A stretch of 64,000 bases of DNA, taken from Eriocheir sinensis (taxonomy: Eukaryota > Arthropoda > Malacostraca > Decapoda > Varunidae). Positions 13,838 to 28,433 of this stretch are shown piece after piece (positions within the stretch are counted from its first letter, which is position 1; each line of letters begins with the position of its first letter). The DNA lies in contig NW_026111250.1 of assembly GCF_024679095.1 (NCBI RefSeq), positions 372,001 through 436,000 of the forward strand. The letters run 5' to 3'. The translations under genes and the position numbers were made by a program. The notes beneath the pieces are model-generated. The model did not search any database, was not told the DNA's origin, and saw nothing but the letters and a program-made list of their open reading frames with translations.

Positions 13838-14470
13838 AAAATATATATTCAAAATACATATAAAATTATGTAAATAAGTATAAAAATATATATATCAAAT
13901 ACACCTAAAAAATGAAAATTCGTATCAAAATAAATAAATAAAATTCCGATAAAAGAACGTATATTTGTCGGAAAATAAATATACAAAATACACATAAAAT
14001 TACGAAAATTTGAATAAAAATATATACAAAAATACACAAAATTAATTTCCATTTGTATGAAAATAGATATACAAAATACACATATAATTAGTTAAATTTG
14101 TATTTAAATACATGTACAAAATTCACATAAAATAATGTAAATTTGTATGAAATGAAAACAAATTCACATAAAATAACGTACATTGGTATAAAATAGATAT
14201 ACAAAATATACATAGAATAATGTAAAATCGTATCAAAATAAATACACAGAATATCAATAAAATAATGTAATTTTGTTTGAAAATAAAGATGCAAAATACC
14301 CATAAAATAAAGCATATTTTTATAAAAATACATATACAAAAATACACATAGAATAGCTAAATTTGTATTAAAATTAATATACAAAATGCCCGTACAATAA
14401 GGTAAATTTGTCTTGAAAAAATATGCAAAATGCACATAAAACAATGTATATTTGTTTCAAAATATATATA

Positions 14471-15183
14471 CGAATACATATAAAATAACGTATATTTCTA
14501 TAGAAATATATATACAAAATACACATGAAATGACGTAAATACGTATAAAAATATATATACACAATACACATTAAATTATGTAAATTCGCATCAAAATAAA
14601 TAAACAAAATATCAATAAAACAATGTGTATTTGTATGAAAATAGATATACAAAATACACATAAAATATTGTAAATTTGAATAAAACTCTATACAAAAATA
14701 CACAAAAAATAATTTAAATTTGTATAAAATATATATACAAAATACACATGAAATTAGGTAAATTTCTATTGAAATACATATACAAAATACACATAAAATA
14801 ATATAAATTTGAAGAAAAATATATAAACAAATACACTTAAAATAACGAAAATTTGTATGAAATATATATAGAAAATACACATTAAATAATGAAAAATGTA
14901 TAAAAAAATATATACAAAACTCAAATAGAATAATGTAAAATAGTATCAAAATAAATACACAGAATATTAATAAAATAATGTAAATTTGTATGAAAATAAA
15001 GATGCAAAATTCCCATAAAACAACGCATTTTTTATGTAAATATATATACCAAAATTCACATAAAATATTTAAATTTGTATTACAATAAATATACAAAATG
15101 CACATACAATAAGGTAAATTTGTATTGAAATAGATATGCAAAATACATATAAAACAATGTAAATTTGTTTCAAAATATACATA
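14471..15183 (+). repeat. Exemplar higher-order repeat unit on the A-rich strand, about 713 bp
   Basis: The interval runs from one class e marker (tatacgaatac) to the next. Reading left to right on the A-rich strand the class order is the reverse of the 12,201 exemplar (d, c, b, a, p, o, n, m, l, k, j, i, h, g, f), as expected for the opposite orientation. Class m (atataaacaaatacactta) is present here, giving the fuller 16-monomer length. A similar class-e spacing of about 707 bp is seen from near 3,465 to near 4,172. Confidence 0.8.
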
Positions 15184-17702
15184 CGAATACACATAAAATA
15201 ACGTAGATTTCTATAAAATATATATACAAAATACACATAAAATGAAGTAAATACGTATAAGAAAATGTATACAAAATACACATAAAATAATGTAAATTCG
15301 TATCAAAATAAATAAACTAAATGCAAATAAAAGAATGTTTACTTGTATAAATATAAATATACAAAATACACATAAATTAACGTAAAATTGTATAAAACTT
15401 AATACAAAAATAAACAAAAATAATTAAATTTGTATGAAAATAGATATACAAAAGACACATAAAATAAGCTAAATTTGAATTGAAATAAATATAGAAAATA
15501 CATAAAATAGTGTAAATTTGTATCAAAATATATATTCAAATACACATATAATAACGTAAATTTGTATAAAAATATATAAACAAAATACACATTAAATAAT
15601 GTAAATACGTATAAAAGATATGTACGTAATGTAAAAATTTATAAAATTAAAGATTCAAAATACCCATAAAATATCTCATATTTAAAAAAAAATATATACA
15701 AAAATACACATAAAATAATTAAATTTGTATTAAAATAAATATACAAAATACACATACAATAAGGTAGATTTTTATTGAAATAGATATGCAAAAAACACAT
15801 AAAATAATGAAATTTTTTATCAAAATATATACGAATACACACAATAAAATTACGTAAATTTTTATGAAAATATATATACAAAATACACATAAAATAATGT
15901 AAATACATAGAAAAATATATATAAAAAATGCACATAAAATAATGTAAATTCGTGTCAAAATAAATAAACAAAATTTCCTCTAAAAGAATGTATCTGTGTA
16001 GGAAAATATATATACAAAATACAAATAAAAAAAAATTGTATAAAAATAATACAAAAATACACAAAAATAATTTAAATTTGTTTGAAAATAGATATGCAAA
16101 ATACAAATGAAATTAGGCAAATTTTATTGAAATACATATACAAAATACACATAAAATAATGTAAATTTGTATGAAAATATATAAACAAATACACATAAGA
16201 TAACGTAAATTTCCATAAAATATATATACAAAATATACATTAAATAATGTAAATATGTCTAAAATATATATACAAAATACACAGAATAACGTAAAATCGT
16301 CTCAAAATATAATAAACAGACAATCAATAAAATAATGTAAATTTGTATGAAAATAAAGATGCAAAATACCCATATAATAACGCATATTTGTTTAAAAATA
16401 TATATACAAAAATACACATAAAATAATTAAATTTGCATCAAAATAAATATACAAAAGGCACATACAATAAAGAAAATTTGTATTGAAATAGATATGCGAA
16501 ATACACATAAATAATTTAAATTTGTATCAAAATATATATACGAATACACATAAAATAGAGTAAATTTCTATGAAAATATATATTCAAAATACATATAAAA
16601 TTATGTAAATAAGTATAAAATATATATATATCAAATACACCTAAAATAATGAAAATTCGTATCAAAATAAATAAACAAAATTCCGATAAAAGAACGTATA
16701 TTTGTAGGAAAATAAATATACAAAATTCACATAAAATTACGAAAATTTGAATAAAATATATACTAAAATACACAAAATTAATTTCAATTTGTATGAAAAT
16801 AGATATACATAATACACATATAATTAGTTAAATTTGTATTTAAATACATGTACAAAATACACATAAAATAATGTAAATTTGCATGAAATGAAAACAAATT
16901 CACATAAAATTACGTTCATTTGTATGAAATATATATACAAAATATACATTGAATAATGTAAAATCGTATCAAAATAAATACACAGAATATCAATAAAATA
17001 AGGTAAATTTGTATGAAAATAAAGATGCAAAATACCCATAAAATAAAGCATTTTTTTATGAAAATACATATACAAAAATACACATAGAATAATTAAATTT
17101 GTATTAAAATTAATATACAAAATGCACGTACAATAAGGTAAATTTATATTGAAAAAATATGCAAAATGCACATAAATCAATGTATATTTGTTTCAAAATA
17201 TATATACGAATTCACATAAAATAACATATATTTCTATAGAAATATATATACAAAATACACATGAAATGACGTAAATACGTATAAAATATATATACACAAT
17301 ACACATTAAATAATGTGAAATCGCGTCAAAATAAATAAACAAAATATCAATAAAAAATGTGTATTTGTATGAAAATAGATATACAAAATACACATAAAAT
17401 ATTTTTAATTTATATAAAACTCTTTTTATTAAAATATATATACCAAAATAATAAATTATTTAAATTTGTCTTACAATAAATATACAAAATGCACATACAA
17501 TAAGGTAGATTTATATTGAAATAGATATGCTAAATACATATAAAACAATGTAAATTTGCTTCAAAATATATATACCAATACACATAAAATAACGTAGATT
17601 ACTATAAAAATATATATACAAAATACACATTAAATGAAGTAAATACGTATAAGAAAATGTATACAAAGTACACATAAAATAATTAAATTTGTGTTAAAAT
17701 AA

Positions 17703-17737
17703 ATATACAAAATACACATACTGTGTATTTTGTATAT
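17703..17737. repeat. Palindromic A-to-T switch, 16 bp arms
   Basis: Left arm atatacaaaatacaca, 3-base spacer tac, then the exact reverse complement of the arm. Two ordinary monomer ends meet head-to-head. Confidence 0.9.
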
Positions 17738-20700
17738 CTTTTTTCATACAAATACACATTCTTTTCATGATATTTTGTTTATTTATTTTGACACGAATTA
17801 ACATTATTTAATGTGTATTTTGTATATATATTTTATACGTATTTACATTATTTCAAGTGTATTTTGTATATATATTTCTATAGAAATCTGCGTTATTTTA
17901 TGTTTATTCGTATATATATTTTGAAACAAATTTACATTATTTTATGTGTATTTTGCATATTTTTTCAATACAAATTTACCTTATTGTATGTGCATTTTGT
18001 ATATTAATTTTAATACAAATTTGATTAATCTATGTGTATTTTTGTATATGTATTTTTATAAAAATATGCTTTATTTTATGGGTATTTTGCATCTTTATTT
18101 TCATACAAATTTACATTATTTTATTGATATTCTGTGTATTTATTTTGATATGATTTTACATTATTCTATGTGTATTTTGTATATATATTTTATATAAAAT
18201 GTATTTGTTTTCATTTCATACAAATCTACATTATTTTATGTGTTTTTGTACATGTATTTAAATACAAATTTAACTAGTTATATGTGTATTTTGTATATCT
18301 ATTTTGTATGTATATTTTCATAGAAATTTACTCTATATTATGAGTATTCGTATATATATTTTGATACAAATTTACATTATTGATGTGTATTTTGCATATC
18401 TATTTCAATACAAATTTACTTTATTTTACGTGCATTTTGTATATTTATTTTAATACAAATTTAACTATTTTATATGTATTTTTGTATATATATTTTTATG
18501 CAAATATGCGTTATTATATGGATATTTTGCATCTTTATTTTCATACAAATTTTCATTATTTTATTGATATTCTCTTTATTTATTTTGATACGATTTAACA
18601 TTATTCTATGTGTATTTTGTATATTTTTTTTTATACATATTTACATTATTTAATGTTCATTTTGTATATATATTTTATCCAAATTTACATTATTTTATGT
18701 GTATTTGTTTATATATTTTCATTCAAATTTACATTATTTTATGTGTTTTTTTGTATATATATTTTTCTACGTATTTAAATTATTTTATGTGTATTTTGTA
18801 TATATATTTTCATAAAAAAATTACGTTATTTTATTGTGTGTATAAGTATATATTTTGATACAAATTTTATACAAATTCATGTTATTTAATGTGTATTTGT
18901 TTATATATTTTCATACAAATTTATATTATTTTATGTGTATTTTTTCATATATTTCATTACAAATTTACCTTATTTTATGTTTGTTTTGTATATTTATTTC
19001 ATTCAATTTTAAATTATTTTATGTGTATATTTGTATTTGTATTTAGGTTATTTTATGTGTATTTTGTATATATATTTTAATCCAAAATTACATTATTTTA
19101 TTGATATTTTCTTAATTTAATTCGATACGAATTTAGATTATTTCATAGGTATTTTGTATACATATTTTTATACTCATTTACATTATCTAAAGTGTGTTTT
19201 GAATATATATTTTTATGCAATTTTATTTTATGTTCATTTTTGTACATATATTTTTATAGAAATTTGCGTTATTTTATGTATATAGTTTTATATAAATTTA
19301 CGTTATTTTATGTGCATTTTGTATATTTATATTTATACAAATACACATTCTTTTATTGGTATATTGTTTATTTACATTTATACGAATTTACATTATTTTA
19401 TGTGTATTTTGTATACATTTTTTTATACGTATTTACTTAATATTATGTGTATTTTGTATATGTATTTTTATAGAAATCTACGTTATTTTATGTGTATTCG
19501 TATATATATTTTGAAACAAATTTACATTATTTTATATGTATTTTGCATATCTATTTCAAGACAAATTTACCTTATTGTATGTGCATTTTGTATATTTATT
19601 TTAATACAAATTCAAATATTTTATGTGTATTTTGGTATCAATATTTTTATAAAAAATGCGTTATTTTATAGGTATTTTGCATCTTAATTTTCATACAAAT
19701 TTACATAATTTTATTAATATTCTGTGTATATATTTTGATACGATTTTACATTATTCTATTTGTGTTTTGTATATATTTTTTTAAACATATTTACATTATT
19801 TAATGTGTATTTTGATTATATATTTCATACAAATTTACGTTATTATATGTGTATTTGTTTATATATTTTCTTTCAAATTTACATTATTTTATATGTATTT
19901 TGTATATGTATTTCAATACAAATTAACGTAATTTTATGTGTATTTTGTATATTTCTTTTCATACAATTTTAAATTATTTTTGTGTATTTTTGTATATAGT
20001 TTTATACAAATTTAGGTTATTTTATGTACGGATTTACATTATTTAATGTGTGTTTTGTATATATATTTTTATCCAAAGTTACTTTATTTTACGTTCATTT
20101 TTGGACATATATTTTTATGGAAATTAGCGTTATTTTATATGTATTTGTATATGTTTTCTCATACAAATTTACATTATTTTATTGATATTTTGTTTATTTA
20201 GTTTGATACGAATTACATGATTATATGTGTATTTTGTACATATTTTTTATACGTATTTACATTACTTAATGTGTATTTTGTTTATATATTTTTAAACAAA
20301 TTTACGTTATTATATGTATTTTTATAAATATTTTGATACAAATTTACATTATTTTATGTATTTTCTATATACATTTCAATTCAAATTTAGCTTATTTTAT
20401 CTGTATTTTGTATATCTATTTTCATAGGAATTTAATAACTTCTGTGTATTTTTGTATATAGTTTTATAAAAATTTACGTTATTTTATGTGTATTTTGTAT
20501 ATTTATATTTATACAAATAGACATTCTTTTATTGGTATTTTGTTTATTTATTTTGATACGAATTTACATTATTTTATGTGTATTTTGTATACATTTTCTT
20601 ATACGTATTTACTTCATTTTATGTGTATTTTGTATATATTTTTATACAAATCTACGTTATTTTATGTGTATTCGTATATATATTTTGAAACAAATTTACA

Positions 20701-21130
20701 TTGTTTTATATGTATTTTGCATATCTATTTCAATACAGATTTACCTTATTGTATGTGTATTTTGTATATTTATTTTAATACAAATTCATTTTTTCATGTG
20801 TATTTTGGTATATATATTTTTATAAAAAAATGCGTTATTTAATGGGTATTTTGCATCTTTATTTTCATACAAATTTACATTGTTTTATTAATATTCAGTG
20901 TATTTATTTTGATACGATTTTACATTATTCTATTTGTGTTTTGTATATATTTTTTTTATACATATTTACATTATTTAATGTGTATTTTGTATATTTTAAA
21001 ACAAATTTACGTTATTTTATGCGTATCTGTTAAAATATTTTGATACAAATTTACATTATTTTATGTATTTTGTATATATATTTTAATACAAATTTAGTTT
21101 ATTTTATGTATATTTTGTATATATATTTTC
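17720..21130 (-). repeat. Block 10, T-rich strand on +
   Basis: Repeated directly as block 12 (offset about 7,162 bp) and in inverted orientation at 46,173-49,577. Contains well-preserved HORs, with class a near 20,490. Confidence 0.9.
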
Positions 21131-21272
21131 ATTCGTATCAAAATAAATAAACAAAATAGCAATAAAATAATGTAAATTTGTATAACATATACAAATACAC
21201 ATAAAATAACGCAAATTTCTAAAAAAATATATGTACAAAAATGCACATAAAATAAAGTAAATTTGCATAAAA
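17722..21272. repeat. Inverted repeat 2, arm 1
   Basis: Reverse complement of 46,030-49,577. Paired positions sum to about 67,296-67,303. The arm includes the T-to-A switch at 21,130, so a switch and its flanks were inverted as a unit. Confidence 0.87.
21130..21147. repeat. T-to-A switch, junction type 5
   Basis: cattcgtatcaaaataaa. Repeated at 28,291, and present as its reverse complement at 46,157-46,174. Confidence 0.86.
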
Positions 21273-24200
21273 ATATATATACAAAACACACATTAAATAA
21301 TGTAAATGCGTATATAAAATAAACTAAATTTGTATAAAACTATATACAAATATACACAAAAAATTTTAAAATTTGTATGAAAAGAAATATACAAAATACA
21401 CGTAAAATTAGGTAAATTTGTATTGAAATACATATACAAAATACACATAAAATAATGTAAATTTGAATGAAAATATATAAACAAATACACTTAAAATAAC
21501 GTAAATTTGTATAAAATATATATGCAAGATACACATTAAATAATGTAAATGTGTATGAAAAAATATTTACCAAAAAGAAATAGAATAATGTAAAATCCTA
21601 TCAATATAAATACACAGAATATCAATAAAATAATGAGAATTTGTATGAAAAGAAAGATGCAAAATTCCCATAAAATAGCGCATCTTTTATAAAAATATAT
21701 ATACCAAAATACACATAAAATATTTAAATTTGTATTGAAATAAATATACAAAATGCATATACAGTAAGGTAAATATGTATTGAAAGAGATATTCAATTAT
21801 AAAACAAAGTAAATTTGTTTCAAAATATATATATGATTACACATAAAATAACGTAGATTTCTATAGAAATATATATACAAAATACACATGAAATTATGTA
21901 AATACGTATAAAAATATATATACAAAATACATATCTAATTAAATTCGTGTCAAAATAAATAAACAAAATATCATGAAAAGAATGTGTATTTGTATGAAAA
22001 TAAATAATAGATAATAAATTTGTATGAAATATATATGCAAGATACACATTAAATAATGTAAATATGTATAAAAAATATATTTACAAAAAACAAATAGAAT
22101 AATGTGAAATCGTATCAAAATAAATACACCGAATATTAATAAAATAATGTAAATTTGTATGAAAATAAAGATGCAAAATTCCCATAAAACAACGCATTTT
22201 TTATGTAAATATATATACCAAAATTCACATAAAATATTTAAATTTGTATTACAATAAATATACAAAATGCACCTACAATAAGGTAAATTTGTATTGAAAT
22301 AGATATGCAAAATACATATAAAACAATGTAAATTTGTTTCAAAATATACATACGAATACACATAAAATAACGTAGATTTCTATAAAATATATATACAAAA
22401 TACACATAAAATGAAGTAAATACGTATAAGAAAATGTATACAAAATACACATAAAATAATGTAAATTCGTATCAAAATAAATAAACTAAATGAAAATAAA
22501 AGAATGTTTACTTGTATAAATATAAATATACAAAATACACATAAATTAACGTAAAATTGTATAAGACTTAATACAAAAATAAACAAAAATAATTAAATTT
22601 GTATGAAAATAGATATACAAAAGACACATAAAATAAGCTAAATTTGAATTGAAATAAATATAGAAAATACATAAAATAGTATAAATTTGTATCAAAATAT
22701 ATATTCAAATACACATATAATAACGTAAATTTGTATAAAAATATATAAACAAAATACACATTAAATAATGTAAATACGTATAAAAGATATGTACGTAATG
22801 TAAGAATTTATGAAAATAAAGATTCAAAATACCCGTAAAATAACTCATATTTGAAAAAAATATATATATACAAAAATACACATAAAATAATTAAATTTGT
22901 ATTAAAATAAATATACAAAATATACATACAATAAGGTAAATTTGTCTTGAAATAGATATGCAAAATACACATCAAATAATGAAATTTTTTATCAAAATAT
23001 ATACGAATACACACAATAAAATTACGTAAATTTTATGAAAATATATATACAAAATACACATAAAATAATGTAAATACATAGAAAATATATATAAAAATGC
23101 ACATAAAATAATGTAAATTCGTGTCAAAATAAATAAACAAAATTTCAATAAAAGAATGTATCTGTGTAGGAAAATATATATACAAATACAAATAAAAAAA
23201 ATTGTATAAAATAATACAAAAATACACAAAATAATTTAAATTTGTTTGAAAATAGATATGCAAAATACAAATGAAATTAGGCAAATTTTATTGAAATACA
23301 TATACAAAATACACATAAAATAATGTAAATTTGTATGAAAATATATAAACAAATACACATAAGATAACGTAAATTTCCATAAAATATATATACAAAATAT
23401 ACATTAAATAATGTAAATATGTCTAAAATATATATACAAAATACACAGAATAACGTAAAATCGTCTCAAAATATAATAAACAGACAATCAATAAAATAAT
23501 GTAAATTTGTATGAAAATAAAGATGCAAAATACCCATATAATAACGCATATTTGTTTAAAAATATATATACAAAAATACACATAAAATAATTAAATTTGC
23601 ATCAAAATAAATATACAAAAGGCACATACAATAAAGAAAATTTGTATTGAAATAGATATGCGAAATACACATAAATAATTTAAATTTGTATCAAAATATA
23701 TATACGAATACACATAAAATAGAGTAAATTTCTATGAAAATATATATTCAAAATACATATAAAATTATGTAAATAAGTATAAAAATATATATATATCAAA
23801 TACACCTAAAATAATGAAAATTCGTATCAAAATAAATAAACAAAATTCCGATAAAAGAACGTATATTTGTAGGAAAATAAATATACAAAATTCACATAAA
23901 ATTACGAAAATTTGAATAAAAATATATACTAAAATACACAAAATTAATTTCAATTTGTATGAAAATAGATATACATAATACACATATAATTAGTTAAATT
24001 TGTATTTAAATACATGTACAAAATACACATAAAATAATGTAAATTTGCATGAAATGAAAACAAATTCACATAAAATTACGTTCATTTGTATGAAATATAT
24101 ATACAAAATATACATTGAATAATGTAAAATCGTATCAAAATAAATACACAGAATATCAATAAAATAAGGTAAATTTGTATGAAAATAAAGATGCAAAATA

Positions 24201-24883
24201 CCCATAAAATAAAGCATTTTTTTTATGAAAATACATATACAAAAATACACATAGAATAATTAAATTTGTATTAAAATTAATATACAAAATGCACGTACAA
24301 TAAGGTAAATTTATATTGAAAAAATATGCAAAATGCACATAAATCAATGTATATTTGTTTCAAAATATATATACGAATTCACATAAAATAACATATATTT
24401 CTATAGAAATATATATACAAAATACACATGAAATGACGTAAATACGTATAAAAATATATATACACAATACACATTAAATAATGTGAAATCGCGTCAAAAT
24501 AAATAAACAAAATATCAATAAAAAATGTGTATTTGTATGAAAATAGATATACAAAATACACATAAAATATTTTTAATTTATATAAAACTCTTTTTATTAA
24601 AATATATATACCAAAATAATAAATTATTTAAATTTGTCTTACAATAAATATACAAAATGCACATACAATAAGGTAGATTTATATTGAAATAGATATGCTA
24701 AATACATATAAAACAATGTAAATTTGCTTCAAAATATATATATACACATAAAATAACGTAGATTCCTATCAAAATAAATATACAAAATACACATTAAATG
24801 AAGTAAATACGGATAAGAAAATGTATACAAAGTACACATAAAATAATTAAATTTGTGTTAAAATAAATATACAAAATACACAT
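21131..24883 (+). repeat. Block 11, A-rich strand on +
   Basis: Spans the internal junction of the 7.17 kb tandem pair at 22,131. The part after that junction repeats 14,962-17,719. The part before it is repeated at 28,292-29,291. Confidence 0.9.
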
Positions 24884-24901
24884 ACTGTGTATTTTGTATA
24901 T
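24867..24901. repeat. Palindromic A-to-T switch, 16 bp arms
   Basis: Identical to the palindrome at 17,703, carried by the 7.17 kb duplication. Confidence 0.9.
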
Positions 24902-27900
24902 CTTTTTTCATACAAATACACATTCTTTTCATGATATTTTGTTTATTTATTTTGACACGAATTAACATTATTTAATGTGTATTTTGTATATATATTTTTA
25001 TACGTATTTACATTATTCCAAGTGTATTTTGTATATATTTCTATAGAAATCTACGTTATTTTATGTCTATTCGTATATATATTTTGTAACAAATTTTCAT
25101 TATTTATGTGTATTTTGCATATTTTTTCAATACAAATTTACCTTATTGTATGTGCATTTTGTATATTAATTTTAATACAAATTTGATTAATCTATGTGTA
25201 TTTTTGTATATGTATTTTTATAAAAATATGCTTTATTTTATGGGTATTTTGCATCTTTATTTTCATACAAATTTACATTATTTTATTGATATTCTGTGTA
25301 TTTATTTTGATATGATTTTACATTATTCTATGTGTATTTTGTATATATATTTTATATAAAATGTATTTGTTTTCATTTCATACAAATCTACATTATTTTA
25401 TGTGTTTTTTGTACATGTATTTAAATACAAATTTAACTAGTTATATGTGTATTTTGTATATCTATTTTGTATGTATATTTTCATAGAAATTTACTCTATA
25501 TTATGAGTATTCGTATATATATTTTGATACAAATTTACATTATTGATGTGTATTTTGCATATCTATTTCAATACAAATTTACTTTATTTTACGTGCATTT
25601 TGTATATTTATTTTAATACAAATTTAACTATTTTATATGTATTTTTGTATATATATTTTTATGCAAATATGCGTTATTATATGGATATTTTGCATCTTTA
25701 TTTTCATACAAATTTTCATTATTTTATTGATATTCTCTTTATTTATTTTGATACGATTTAACATTATTCTATGTGTATTTTGTATATTTTTTTTATACAT
25801 ATTTACATTATTTAATGTTCATTTTGTATATATATTTTATCCAAATTTACATTATTTTATGTGTATTTGTTTATATATTTTCATACAAATTTACATTATT
25901 TTATGTGTTTTTTTGTATATATATCTTTCTACGTATTTAAATTATTTTATGTGTATTTTGTATATATATTTTCATAAAGTTCATTAAGTTATTTTATTGT
26001 GTGTATAAGTATATATTTTGATACAAATTTTATACAAATTCATGTTATTTAATGTGTATTTGTTTATATATTTTCATACAAATTTATATTATTTTATGTG
26101 TATTTTTTCATATATTTCATTACAAATTTACCTTATTTTATGTTTGTTTTGTATATTTATTTCATTCAATTTTAAATTATTTTATGTGTATATTTGTATT
26201 TGTATTTAGGTTATTTTATGTGTATTTTGTATATATATTTTAATCCAAAATTACATTATTTTATTGATATTTTCTTAATTTAATTCGATACGAATTTAGA
26301 TTATTTCATAGGTATTTTGTATACATATTTTTATACTCATTTACATTATCTAAAGTGTGTTTTGAATATATATTTTTATGCAATTTTATTTTATGTTCAT
26401 TTTTGTACATATATTTTTATAGAAATTTGCGTTATTTTATGTATATAGTTTTATATAAATTTACTTTATTTTATGTGCATTTTGTATATTTATATTTATA
26501 CAAATACACATTCTTTTATTGGTATATTGTTTATTTACATTTATACGAATTTACATTATTTTATGTGTATTTTGTATACATTTTTTTATACGTATTTACT
26601 TAATATTATGTGTATTTTGTATATGTATTTTTATAGAAATCTACGTTATTTTATGTGTATTCGTATATATATTTTGAAACAAATTTACATTATTTTATAT
26701 GTATTTTGCATATCTATTTCAAGACAAATTTACCTTATTGTATGTGCATTTTGTATATTTATTTTAATACAAATTCAAATATTTTATGTGTATTTTGGTA
26801 TCAATATTTTTATAAAAAATGCGTTATTTTATAGGTATTTTGCATCTTAATTTTCATACAAATTTACATAATTTTATTAATATTCTGTGTATATTTTGAT
26901 ACGATTTTACATTATTCTATTTGTGTTTTGTATATATTTTTTAAACATATTTACATTATTTAATGTGTATTTTGATTATATATTTCATACAAATTTACGT
27001 TATTATATGTGTATTTGTTTATATTTTCTTTCAAATTTACATTATTTTATATGTATTTTGTATATGTATTTCAATACAAATTAACGTAATTTTATGTGTA
27101 TTTTGTATATTTCTTTTCATACAATTTTAAATTATTTTTGTGTATTTTTGTATATAGTTTTATACAAATTTAGGTTATTTTAAGTACGGATTTACATTAT
27201 TTAATGTGTGTTTTGTATATATATTTTTATCCAAAGTTACTTTATTTTACGTTCATTTTTGGACATATATTTTTATGGAAATTAGCGTTATTTTATATGT
27301 ATTTGTATATGTTTTCTCATACAAATTTACATTATTTTATTGATATTTTGTTTATTTAGTTTGATACGAATTACATGATTATATGTGTATTTTGTACATA
27401 TTTTTATACGTATTTACATTACTTAATGTGTATTTTGTTTATATATTTTTAAACAAATTTACGTTATTATATGTATTTTTATAAATATTTTGATACAAAT
27501 TTACATTATTTTATGTATTTTCTATATACATTTCAATTCAAATTTAGCTTATTTTATCTGTATTTTGTATATCTATTTTCATAGGAATTTAATAACTTCT
27601 GTGTATTTTTGTATATAGTTTTATAAAAATTTACGTTATTTTATGTGTATTTTGTATATTTATATTTATACAAATAGATATTCTTTTATTGGTATTTTGT
27701 TTATTTATTTTGATACGAATTTACATTATTTTATGTGTATTTTGTATACATTTTCTTATACGTATTTACTTCATTTTATGTGTATTTTGTATATATATTT
27801 TTATACAAATCTACGTTATTTTATGTGTATTCGTATATATATTTTGAAACAAATTTACATTGTTTTATATGTATTTTGCATATCTATTTCAATACAGATT

Positions 27901-28291
27901 TACCTTATTGTATGTGTATTTTGTATATTTATTTTAATACAAATTCATTTTTTCATGTGTACTTTGGTATATATATTTTTATTAAAAAAAATGCGTTATT
28001 TAATGGGTATTTTGCATCTTTATTTTCATACAAATTTACATTGTTTTATTAATATTCAGTGTATTTATTTTGATACGATTTTACATTATTCTATTTGTGT
28101 TTTGTATATATTTTTTTTATACATATTTACATTATTTAATGTGTATTTTGTATATTTTAAAACAAATTTACGTTATTTTATGCGTATCTGTTAAAATATT
28201 TTGATACAAATTTACATTATTTTATGTATTTTGTATATATATTTTAATACAAATTTAGTTTATTTTATGTATATTTTGTATATATATTTTC
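24884..28291 (-). repeat. Block 12, T-rich strand on +
   Basis: Second copy of block 10, with scattered single-base differences and small indels. For example, near 27,010 a tatata run is shortened, and 27,957-27,990 differs by a few bases. Confidence 0.9.
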
Positions 28292-28433
28292 ATTCGTATC
28301 AAAATAAATAAACAAAATAGCAATAAAATAATGTAAATTTGTATAACATATACAAATACACATAAAATAACGCAAATTTCTAAAAAAATATATGTACAAA
28401 AATGCACATAAAATAAAGTAAATTTGCATAAAA
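24885..28433. repeat. Inverted repeat 2, arm 1, duplicate
   Basis: Produced by the 7.17 kb tandem duplication, so the inverted partner at 46-49.6 kb has two matching arms. Confidence 0.85.
28291..28308. repeat. T-to-A switch, junction type 5
   Basis: Copy of the junction at 21,130, carried by the 7.17 kb duplication. Confidence 0.86.

Larger units (their letters stand above)
13820..17719 (+). repeat. Block 9, A-rich strand on +
   Basis: Opens with atagagtaaatttctatg, a join seen four times in the window. Its right edge is a palindromic switch. The equivalent of this block at 59,325-63,220 continues past that point as ordinary A-rich monomers, so the switch here marks a rearrangement breakpoint. 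The first 7.17 kb tandem unit starts at 14,962. Confidence 0.9.
1..17720. repeat. Long direct repeat, left copy
   Basis: Pairs with 47,087-63,220. The offset between matching landmarks changes in steps: 47,086 at 240, 47,093 at 3,348, 47,443 at 6,103, 45,560 at 8,777, 45,429 at 9,529, 45,415 at 11,744, 45,506 at 13,540 and 45,500 at 17,711. The steps mark internal indels, while order and orientation of blocks are kept. The left end is the window edge, so the true length is unknown. Confidence 0.9.
14962..22130. repeat. 7.17 kb tandem duplication, unit 1
   Basis: Includes part of block 9, all of block 10 and the start of block 11. Landmarks recur at +7,169 near the left end and +7,161 to +7,163 further on. 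The unit starts in a class j monomer at gaatattaataaaataatg. Confidence 0.9.

Noticed and set aside
14374..15192. Longest open frame in the window, 272 codons on the minus strand
   Set aside because: It is made entirely of 15-residue satellite translations, overlaps other open frames on the same strand, has no domain or start context, and its relatives are broken at random by one-base indels.
17703..17737. Rho-independent terminator or transposon terminal inverted repeat
   Set aside because: The stem is A+T-only in its core and lacks a G+C-rich stem and U-tract. It lies exactly at an orientation switch of the satellite, which explains it fully.
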